From: DASTEQ01 sp040905185
GTDB taxonomy: Bacteria > Chloroflexota > Limnocylindria > QHBO01
NCBI GenBank assembly: GCA_040905185.1
Contig: JBBDRZ010000001.1
Span: 124,001 to 188,000, forward strand
Length of the DNA: 64,000 nucleotides
Reading direction: 5' to 3'
How positions within the stretch are numbered: the stretch's first letter is position 1; each line of letters opens with the position of its first letter. Below, piece after piece: positions 48,734 through 55,193 of this stretch. The notes beneath the pieces are model-generated. The model was given only the letters and a program-made list of their open reading frames with translations. It was not told the DNA's origin and did no database searches. The position numbers and the translations under genes are program-made.

Positions 48734-48764
48734 TCAGGTGCGCGGGGCGAGCGCCCGGCGAGCT

Positions 48765-49628
48765 TCAGGCCACGCCGTCGAACAGACCGGAACCGACCCC
48801 TGCCGGCGGTGTCGAGGCGGCCAGGTTGGAGACCGCCAGACGGTAGTGCTCGGCCGAGAGCCAGTTGTCGCGGACGGCGGGATCCCAGCCCGCAAACGGC
48901 CCATCCGAGCCGGTCTGGGATACGTGTCGTTCGATGGCCGCCAGTTTGAGCGTGACCAGCTCGCCAAGCGAGACCGCCACCATCGGTCCGGCCGACGAGG
49001 TCTGGTATCCGGCGCGCGGCGCCATGTCGCCCAGGATCGCCAACCCCTCCGGCGGCACGACGAGGTGGAAGAGCTTTGCGATGCGCCACGCCACCTGGTC
49101 CTCTTCCAGGTCGTCCTCGTAGGCGAGCGGGAGGGCGGCCTTGTCCACGGCTTCCCCGACCGCCCGAGACAGGGTCACGTGGTCCGAATCGCCGGTCACG
49201 CCATCCGGCCCAAACGTGAGGACGACTTCCGGCTGATGCATCCGGATCGGCTGCACCAGACGCCCGACCAGGTGATGGAAGTCGACCGCTCCCAGATCCC
49301 CCTCGGCGTAGTCCAGCATGCGGAGGACCCGGACGCCGAGCAGGGCAACGGAACGGCGCATCTCGTCCTCGCGCACGGTGTCGAGGTTCCGCCAGCCCAG
49401 GGATTCGAGGAGGTCGCGGTTGCGGCCACCGGGCGCGGGCGGCTTGGTCGTGATCCGGGGGTCGAAGAAGCCGCGTGTGGCGCACACCACGACCACGTAC
49501 GCCCCTTCGGCCGCGGCACTCGCAATGGCGCCCGCGAACCCGAATGCTTCGTCGCCGGGGTGGGCGACGATCACCATCAGGCTGCGGGCGGGATTCCGTT
49601 CACGGATGGGCCGCCAGATCGACGACAC
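48765..49628 (-). CDS. PIG-L/LmbE family deacetylase homologue
   Basis: A 287-residue protein of the N-acetylglucosaminyl deacetylase superfamily. The opening motif AHPDDE is AHPGDEAFG, so the metal-binding His and second Asp stay but the Asp that acts as general base in MshB-type enzymes is Gly. The third zinc ligand region SDHVTLSRAV and LTFGPDGVTGD are present. Substrate unknown; mycothiol-type deacetylases and PIG-L paralogues are the nearest groups. Its GTG is 18 nt after the second deaminase gene, with its own -10 box. Confidence 0.83.
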   Translation of the reverse strand: MSSIWRPIRERNPARSLMVIVAHPGDEAFGFAGAIASAAAEGAYVVVVCATRGFFDPRITTKPPAPGGRNRDLLESLGWRNLDTVREDEMRRSVALLGVRVLRMLDYAEGDLGAVDFHHLVGRLVQPIRMHQPEVVLTFGPDGVTGDSDHVTLSRAVGEAVDKAALPLAYEDDLEEDQVAWRIAKLFHLVVPPEGLAILGDMAPRAGYQTSSAGPMVAVSLGELVTLKLAAIERHVSQTGSDGPFAGWDPAVRDNWLSAEHYRLAVSNLAASTPPAGVGSGLFDGVA

Positions 49629-49635
49629 GGCGGCG

Positions 49636-49641
49636 AGTCTA
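49636..49641 (-). promoter_or_regulatory. -10 box of leaderless start (PIG-L homologue)
   Basis: On the minus strand TAGACT, within GGCTGATAGACTCG, ends 7 nt before the GTG at 49628. The same 14-base block precedes the gene at 2342. Confidence 0.6.
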
Positions 49642-49646
49642 TCAGC

Positions 49647-50723
49647 CTAGACCTCGAGCTCGAGGGCCACCCGCGCTGACGGATCGCGGCCCCGATCCCG
49701 CACGGCGGGGACGCGCTCGGCGGCCGGAACCCGCTCCACGAAGCTCGCGTGGTGGCCGGTCTCGATGGCCTGCTCAACCTCGTCCAGGCTGAGGATGCCA
49801 TGTCGCAGGACCAGCGCGAACTCATCGCGCAGGTAGCGCTGCAGGATCTCCGGCCCATCGGTGGACAGGGTGAAGGCGACCTCGTGCAAGACCAGGTTGC
49901 GGATGTGCGCGCGGAGCTCGCCGAGGCTGGCCACCACCCCGGTGCTCAGGTTCGAGGAGGGGCAGACCTCCAGCACGATCCCCCGCTCACGGAGGATGCC
50001 CATGACCCGCGGGTCGGTTGCGCTCCGGATCCCATGACCGATGCGCGCCGGGTCGAGCGCCTCGATGGCTTCCTCCACCTCGTCGGCACCCCCGGTCTCT
50101 CCGGCATGGACCGTGATCCCCAGCCCGGCACGGCGGCAGTCATCCATGATGTCGCGGTAGTCCGCGAATCGAAACCCCGCGACCACCGGGCCCGCGATAT
50201 CGATTCCCACGACCCCCCGCGCGCGCCAGCTGATGGCCTTGGCGGCCAGGATCTCGTTGAGCTCGCGGCTGAACGCGCGGTCCAGGCAGAAGATCAGGCC
50301 GGCCTGCACCTGGGGATACTCGAGGATGGCTCGATCCATCCCCCGCACCGCGGCCGCGATGATGTGGTCCAGATCCTGCTCGCCGCCCCGATTGCGCTTC
50401 ATCGGGTTGAAGCGCAGCTCCAGGCGCGTGATGTTGCTGCGCCGATACGCCCCCCCGATGACCTCATACACGCTGCGCTCGACGGCGATCGGACTGGACT
50501 GGATCAGCTCGGTCCAGTGGAACAGGTCGAGGTACCCGTCAAATGTCCGCCGCCGGCGCCGCCCGAGGGTGATCAGCGCACGGAAGGCCCAGTAATCCTT
50601 GGTCGGCAGCCGGATGCCCTGAGCGTGCGCGATGCCCCACATGATGGCCGGTGTGACGGCCGCTCCCAGGTGCACGTGCAGCTCGCTGAGCGGCGTATGG
50701 GGGTCGATCCGGGGTCGGGCCAT
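49647..50723 (-). CDS. Adenosine-deaminase family protein, divergent paralogue
   Basis: A 358-residue amidohydrolase related to adenosine deaminase but only distantly to the copy at 40513. ELHVHLGAAV carries the zinc histidines, VGIDIAGPVVAGF, TVHAGETGGADEV and CPSSNLST follow, but the metal/substrate loop is STDGPEI instead of STDDP: the first Asp is kept and the second is Gly. Long extra helices lie at 60-110. A changed purine or nucleoside substrate is plausible. It is probably transcribed from a promoter about 30 nt upstream (TAAACT). Confidence 0.85.
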   Translation of the reverse strand: MARPRIDPHTPLSELHVHLGAAVTPAIMWGIAHAQGIRLPTKDYWAFRALITLGRRRRRTFDGYLDLFHWTELIQSSPIAVERSVYEVIGGAYRRSNITRLELRFNPMKRNRGGEQDLDHIIAAAVRGMDRAILEYPQVQAGLIFCLDRAFSRELNEILAAKAISWRARGVVGIDIAGPVVAGFRFADYRDIMDDCRRAGLGITVHAGETGGADEVEEAIEALDPARIGHGIRSATDPRVMGILRERGIVLEVCPSSNLSTGVVASLGELRAHIRNLVLHEVAFTLSTDGPEILQRYLRDEFALVLRHGILSLDEVEQAIETGHHASFVERVPAAERVPAVRDRGRDPSARVALELEV

Positions 50724-50784
50724 GTGCCACCGGCTGCGGACTTTGCGGAAGTTTATCAGGCGGTCCTGCGTTGCCGAACCGCGC

Positions 50785-50790
50785 TAGAAT
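50785..50790 (+). promoter_or_regulatory. -10 box of leaderless start (zinc-ribbon protein)
   Basis: TAGAAT ends 9 nt before the ATG at 50800. Confidence 0.5.
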
Positions 50791-50799
50791 CGGCGCCCG

Positions 50800-51168
50800 A
50801 TGGATCTCAAGGGCCTGATCGAGTCGCTCGCTACCGGCTGGGCCGAGCGCCTGACGATCCTCGTTCCGCTGGCCCTGGTCGGGGCACTGGGACTGTACGT
50901 CGCCTGGCTGCTGATCGGGTACCTCCGCGCCTCGCAGACCGGGATCGAGGCCGAGGCGGTGGTCGGTGAGGCGATCGCACCCGATCCGGGGGCGTCGGTC
51001 AGCCTGCCAGCCGGGGCGCCGTACTGCCTGGTTGACGGCCTCGTGCATCCGCCCGGCGCCGTGTACTGCGCGCGCTGCGAGGCCGACCTGGCTCGAGACT
51101 GCACTACCTGCGGGACGACCATCCGGGCCGGCGACGCCGTCTGCTTCAACTGCGGGGCTCGCCAGTAA
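50800..51168 (+). CDS. Membrane-anchored zinc-ribbon protein
   Basis: A 122-residue protein. One membrane helix (about 19-41, LTILVPLALVGALGLYVAWLLIGYL) is followed by a short linker and a C-terminal double zinc ribbon: CLVD, YCARCEADLARDCTTCGTT and CFNCGARQ give at least three CxxC-type pairs. It ends as many DZR-domain proteins do. Function unknown. It converges on the LCP lipoprotein gene 8 nt away. Confidence 0.75.
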   Translation: MDLKGLIESLATGWAERLTILVPLALVGALGLYVAWLLIGYLRASQTGIEAEAVVGEAIAPDPGASVSLPAGAPYCLVDGLVHPPGAVYCARCEADLARDCTTCGTTIRAGDAVCFNCGARQ

Positions 51169-51175
51169 CGCCGGC

Positions 51176-52150
51176 TCAGTCCCCCATCAGGGAGCGCACG
51201 TAGGCGCGCATCTCGGCCACGTTGGCGATCATCACCCAGCCCCGGCTGGTTCCCGGCTCGATGCCGGCGTACAGCGCGAAGCGAGGCGGCGACAGCACGG
51301 TCGCGGAGACATTGGCGTCCGCCGCATCGCCCACGACCTGCAGGAGTGTCGGTAGGTCCGTGAGCGGCGCGTTGGTCTGCAGCGTGGTGAGGAGGGCCAG
51401 CATCGCGCCCAGGTCGAGCTCCTCGTCCAGGAGGGAAATCCGATGGGCCAGCGCGACGATGAGCTGCATCTGGCGGCCGGCCCGGGCGTAGTCGCTGTCC
51501 GTGTACCGGGATCGGGCGTAGGACAGGGCCGTGGCGCCGTTGATCCGCTGCCAGCCCGGCTCGATGCTGAAGGCGATCTCGCTGTCGTTGATCGCGTACG
51601 GGACGTCGATCCACAGCCCTCCGAGGGCATCCACGAGCCCTGGAAATTCGGGCATGTTCAGCTCGATCCAGTAGTCAATGGGGACGTCGTATGTCGACTG
51701 CAGGGACGCCGCGAGCCCGTCCATCCCATAGCTGAATCGAATCGCGTTGGCCTTGAGGTGCCAGATCGCGCCATTGCCCAGCGGGATGTCGGTCGCGTCG
51801 CGCGGGAGGGCGACCATGGTCAGCTGGCTATGGTCGGCACTGATCGATGCGACCACCATCGCGTCGGTCAGGGGCCCGTATCCATTTGCCACCCGATCTG
51901 GCGTCGAATCGCTGCCCGCGAACAGGACGGTGATGCGCCGATCCAGGAGGGCCGGGTTGATGGGGACCGGCGTCGGCGTCGGCTGCGGGGTTGGCGTGGG
52001 GACGGGCGTTGGCCGGGGGGTCGGTGACGGCGTGGCTGTCGGCTGCGGGGTTGGGCTGGGCGTCGGGCTCGGCGACAGGAGCGCGCAACCAGCCACCCAA
52101 ATGATGAGGGCGACGGTCAGCAGACGGACGAGGCGGGGTGTGGGCTGCAT
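51176..52150 (-). CDS. LytR-CpsA-Psr (LCP) family lipoprotein
   Basis: A 324-residue protein. LVRLLTVALIIWVAGC is a lipoprotein signal (lipobox VAGC), followed by about 50 residues of repeated Pro-Thr/Pro-Ser linker. The LCP domain starts at RRITVLFAGSDS and contains LPRDATDIPLG and the pyrophosphate-binding ALSYARSRYTDSDYARAGRQ. LCP enzymes attach teichoic acid or polysaccharide chains to peptidoglycan. They normally hold a transmembrane helix; a lipid anchor is unusual. ATG 52150 is fixed by the signal peptide and the TACGAT box. Confidence 0.85.
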   Translation of the reverse strand: MQPTPRLVRLLTVALIIWVAGCALLSPSPTPSPTPQPTATPSPTPRPTPVPTPTPQPTPTPVPINPALLDRRITVLFAGSDSTPDRVANGYGPLTDAMVVASISADHSQLTMVALPRDATDIPLGNGAIWHLKANAIRFSYGMDGLAASLQSTYDVPIDYWIELNMPEFPGLVDALGGLWIDVPYAINDSEIAFSIEPGWQRINGATALSYARSRYTDSDYARAGRQMQLIVALAHRISLLDEELDLGAMLALLTTLQTNAPLTDLPTLLQVVGDAADANVSATVLSPPRFALYAGIEPGTSRGWVMIANVAEMRAYVRSLMGD

Positions 52151-52159
52151 CGACCGCGG

Positions 52160-52165
52160 ATCGTA
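52160..52165 (-). promoter_or_regulatory. -10 box of leaderless start (LCP lipoprotein)
   Basis: On the minus strand TACGAT ends 9 nt before the ATG at 52150. Confidence 0.5.
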
Positions 52166-52205
52166 ACCGCCCCCGAGGGCTGCCGCCAAGGCGGCCGTCC
52201 ACTGC

Positions 52206-52211
52206 TAGGCT
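52206..52211 (+). promoter_or_regulatory. -10 box of leaderless start (YjbQ)
   Basis: TAGGCT ends 6 nt before the GTG at 52218. It is divergent from the LCP promoter 40 nt away. Confidence 0.45.
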
Positions 52212-52217
52212 CAGAGA

Positions 52218-52631
52218 GTGGAGACCCGAGAGATCAACGTGGAAACGGGCGGGCGGCGCGGCGTCCACGACTTGACCGTTGCCTGCGCCCGATTCGTGGC
52301 CGAGGCGGCTGCGGGCGGGGATGGAATCCTGCACCTGTTCGCGCCTCACGCCACGGCGGGGCTGATCGTCATGGAGCTGGGCAGCGGCTCCGACGCCGAT
52401 GTGATCGAGGCCCTGGACCGGCTTCTGCCGCGCGACGATCGCTGGCGCCACCAGCATGGCTCGGAGGGCCACGGTGCGGACCACGTCCTCCCGTTGTTGA
52501 TCAGCCCATCGCTGAGCGTGCCGGTCATCGGTGGCCAGATGGCTCTGGGGACCTGGCAATCCATCGCCCTGCTGGACCCGAACGCCGATCACATCCGGCG
52601 GCGAGTCCGGCTGTCGTTCGTGCCAGCCTAG
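52218..52631 (+). CDS. YjbQ/UPF0047 family protein
   Basis: A 137-residue protein of the YjbQ family, members of which have weak thiamine-phosphate synthase activity. HLFAPHATAGLIVMELGSGS, then SEGHGADHVLPLLISPSLSV and IGGQMALGTWQSIALLDPN are the conserved blocks with the metal-binding histidines. Length fits the family. The GTG start is supported by its -10 box. Its end overlaps the convergent DUF255 gene by 4 nt. Confidence 0.88.
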   Translation: METREINVETGGRRGVHDLTVACARFVAEAAAGGDGILHLFAPHATAGLIVMELGSGSDADVIEALDRLLPRDDRWRHQHGSEGHGADHVLPLLISPSLSVPVIGGQMALGTWQSIALLDPNADHIRRRVRLSFVPA

Positions 52632-54691
52632 GCCGGCGCCTCGGCTGACGCCCCGCTCCCGGCGAGACGCATCACCTGGGCAGTCACGGTGGACGGGTCC
52701 GCGTTGGGGGCATCGCACGCATACCCACGGCACACGTACGCGGTGGGCACGCCCTCCCGCGCGACCTTGTCGATAAACAGCGGGCGGCCGCCGAGCTCAT
52801 CGCCCGTAGGCAGGCCGGCGATCACCAGGTCCGGCGCGTATGGAGCCGCGGCGGCACGGCGGAGGGCGACCGAGCGCAGGTCCGCGGCCTCACCGGCAAC
52901 CACCACGTCGACCGTCGGGCCCAGGGCGCGATCGGCGGCGCACAGCATCCGCCCGAAGGCCGACGGCTGGCGCTCGATGGCCGACCCGGCCGCCGCCAGG
53001 ATGCGACGGGCCCGTCGGTCGTGCTCCGGGTCGCCGCCCACGAGCGCCAGCCGGAGCCAGACGTCCGCGGCGATCGAGTTCGCGCCAGGAGTCGCGCCGT
53101 CGAGCAGCGACCGGGGCCGGGCCACGGTCTGCTCGTGATCGGGCCCCGTGTCGTACAGGGTGCCGCTCTCGTCGTCCCAGAAGTCCGACCCCAGCCGCGC
53201 CATGAGCGCCTCGGCCAATTCCAGTTCCCGCGGCTCGCCGAGGGCGGCATATGCCCCCAGCAGCCCATCGGCCACCGCCGCGTAGTCCTCGGCGAAGCCG
53301 GGTGTATGGGCCACGCCCGCGCAGGCCGTGCGCCACAACCGGTCACCATCGTGGACCAGGACGTTTCGGATGAACGCCGCCAGGTCCTGGGTTGCCGCCA
53401 TGAACCGTTCATCCCCCAGCACCAGCGCGGCGAGGGCAAACGCCCGCAGCGCGAGGCCGTTCCAGGCCGCCAGCTGCTTGTCGTCGCGCCCCGGACGGAC
53501 ACGCTCGCTCCGGCGGGTCAACAGGGCCGCGCGGGCGCGCTCCAGGATCGGCGGCTCGGGCGGCGGAGCGCTGGTGACGTGCAGGATGGTGTGGCCCTCC
53601 CAGTTGCCGTCACGCGTGACGTCCCAGTGTGCGGCCACCGCCGCCGCGTCCGCCGCGGTCAGCCCGGCATCGGCCAGGACCGCGGCCACCTCGTCGGTGT
53701 CCCAGACGTAGAAGCGGCCCTCCTCGCCCTCGCTGTCCGCGTCCAGGGCGGCGGCGAACCCACCCTCATCGGTGCGCAGCGCGGCCAGCAGGAAGTCCAG
53801 GGTCGAAGAGGCGACGCGGGCGTATCGGTCCATCCCGGTGGCCCTGAACGCCTCCAGGTAGGCATGGGCCAGCAGGGCGTTGTCGTAGAGCATCTTCTCG
53901 AAGTGGGGGGCCAGCCAGGAGGCATCGGTGCTGTACCGGGCGAAGCCGCCGGCCAGCTGGTCATGGATGCCGCCGTCGGCCATGCGGTCCAGGGTGACCG
54001 TCACCATCCGCAGGGTGGCCGCGTCCCGCGTGTCCCGCCAGCGGCGGAGCAGGAACTCCAGGGTCATGGGAGCGGGGAACTTGGGGGCCGGGCCAAAGCC
54101 GCCGCGGACCGCGTCGAACGACCCGCCCAGCCGGCGCACCGCGGCGTCCAGCTGCTCACTCCCCGGGGCGCCTCCAGGACTGCCCTCGACGGCCATCTGG
54201 TGCCGCAGGTGGGTGGCCAGCTGGGCCGCGATTCCGGCCACTTCGCCGCGCCGCTCCCGATACGCCTCCGCCACGCCCTCCAGCACGGTGTTGAATGCGG
54301 GCAGGCCGTGCCGGTCATCGGGCGGGAAATAGGTGCCGCCGAAGAACGGCTCCAGGTCCGGGGTCAAGAACACGCTGAGCGGCCAGCCCCCCGAGCCGGT
54401 CATGGCCTGCACGGCGCCCATGTACACGTCGTCGATGTCCGGGCGCTCCTCGCGGTCGACCTTGATGGCCACGAAGTCGCGGTTGAGCCGCTCGGCGGTG
54501 CGTGGGTCCTCGAATGACTCGTGGGCCATGACGTGGCACCAATGGCAGGCCGAGTAGCCAATCGACAGGAAGATGGGCCGATCCTCGCTCCGCGCTCGGG
54601 CCAGGGCCTCGGCTCCCCACGGATACCAGTCGACCGGGTTGTCGGCGTGCTGCAGCAGGTACGGGCTGGTCGCCTTCGCAAGCCGATTCAT
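52628..54691 (-). CDS. DUF255 (YyaL-like) thioredoxin-domain protein
   Basis: A 687-residue protein. RLAKATSPYLLQHADNPVDW and YPWGAEALARA begin the N-terminal thioredoxin-like domain, with the CxxC-type site SACHWCHVMAHESFED. The following 500 residues form an alpha-barrel of six-hairpin type related to glycosyl hydrolases and cellobiose epimerases (HFEKMLYDNALLAHAYLE, SEGEEGRFYVWDTDEV). Members are widespread with unclear function. The ATG at 54691 is preferred over 54700 because the -10 box TACGAT overlaps the earlier ATG. Confidence 0.92.
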   Translation of the reverse strand: MNRLAKATSPYLLQHADNPVDWYPWGAEALARARSEDRPIFLSIGYSACHWCHVMAHESFEDPRTAERLNRDFVAIKVDREERPDIDDVYMGAVQAMTGSGGWPLSVFLTPDLEPFFGGTYFPPDDRHGLPAFNTVLEGVAEAYRERRGEVAGIAAQLATHLRHQMAVEGSPGGAPGSEQLDAAVRRLGGSFDAVRGGFGPAPKFPAPMTLEFLLRRWRDTRDAATLRMVTVTLDRMADGGIHDQLAGGFARYSTDASWLAPHFEKMLYDNALLAHAYLEAFRATGMDRYARVASSTLDFLLAALRTDEGGFAAALDADSEGEEGRFYVWDTDEVAAVLADAGLTAADAAAVAAHWDVTRDGNWEGHTILHVTSAPPPEPPILERARAALLTRRSERVRPGRDDKQLAAWNGLALRAFALAALVLGDERFMAATQDLAAFIRNVLVHDGDRLWRTACAGVAHTPGFAEDYAAVADGLLGAYAALGEPRELELAEALMARLGSDFWDDESGTLYDTGPDHEQTVARPRSLLDGATPGANSIAADVWLRLALVGGDPEHDRRARRILAAAGSAIERQPSAFGRMLCAADRALGPTVDVVVAGEAADLRSVALRRAAAAPYAPDLVIAGLPTGDELGGRPLFIDKVAREGVPTAYVCRGYACDAPNADPSTVTAQVMRLAGSGASAEAPA

Positions 54692-54698
54692 GGCGGGC

Positions 54699-54704
54699 AT
54701 CGTA
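54699..54704 (-). promoter_or_regulatory. -10 box that decides the DUF255 start
   Basis: On the minus strand TACGAT ends 7 nt before the ATG at 54691 and overlaps the upstream candidate ATG at 54700, so the downstream ATG must be used if the box is real. Confidence 0.5.
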
Positions 54705-54750
54705 TCGGAAGCCTCGCCAGATCGAATTGACCGCCATTGGAGCCTATGCG

Positions 54751-54769
54751 CATACTACCCCCGAGTATG
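54751..54769 (+). promoter_or_regulatory. CsoR operator and -10 region, overlapping the csoR start
   Basis: CATACT-ACCCCCG-AGTATG is a 19-bp palindrome with a C-run in its centre, like copper-responsive CsoR operators. Its left half CATACT can act as -10 box 10 nt before the ATG at 54767, and its right half contains that ATG. Binding by CsoR would block its own promoter directly. Confidence 0.65.
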
Positions 54770-55108
54770 GACACGCACGACGTCACCGGCGCTATTGAGC
54801 ACTTCCGCCACAGCTACACGCGTGACCGGCATGAGCTTCTGAACCGGCTGCGCCGGATCGAGGGTCAGGCCCGTGGCCTCCAGCGCCTGGTCGAGGACGA
54901 GGCCTACTGCCTCGACATCCTCCAGCAGGTCGAGGCCATGACCGCCGCCGCCGACCAGGTCGCGATGCTGGTCCTGGAAGACCACATCGACGGCTGCCTG
55001 ACGCATGCAATCGACAGCGGGCAGGGTCAGCCGTACGTTCGCGAGGTCATGACGGTCGTCCGGCGTGCGATGCGCCGGCCAGGGCGTCGCGCAAGCCGAA
55101 CCGGCTGA
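54767..55108 (+). CDS. csoR: CsoR copper-sensing repressor
   Basis: A 113-residue all-helical DUF156 repressor. The Cu(I) ligand set is complete: Cys48 (EAYCLDIL), His73 and Cys77 (EDHIDGCL), with the same spacing (25 and 4) as Cys36-His61-Cys65 of M. tuberculosis CsoR. LLNRLRRIEGQARGLQRLVE is the family's helix 1. When copper binds, CsoR leaves DNA. No copper ATPase or chaperone follows; the gene is alone and ends before a strong hairpin. ATG 54767 was chosen over TTG 54737 because the palindromic operator lies across the region between them. Confidence 0.9.
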   Translation: MDTHDVTGAIEHFRHSYTRDRHELLNRLRRIEGQARGLQRLVEDEAYCLDILQQVEAMTAAADQVAMLVLEDHIDGCLTHAIDSGQGQPYVREVMTVVRRAMRRPGRRASRTG

Positions 55109-55127
55109 CGCGGCACGGGGCACGTAA

Positions 55128-55162
55128 CGGGAGTGCCGCAGGGGGGAACCACGGCACTCCCG
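55128..55162. terminator. Bidirectional hairpin between csoR and the methylase-like gene
   Basis: An 11-bp perfect stem (CGGGAGTGCCG / CGGCACTCCCG) with a 13-nt loop separates the convergent genes. ATTTCGACTATA follows on the plus strand; no long T-run. Confidence 0.65.
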
Positions 55163-55193
55163 ATTTCGACTATACGGGCGCTGGTCAAGCCGA

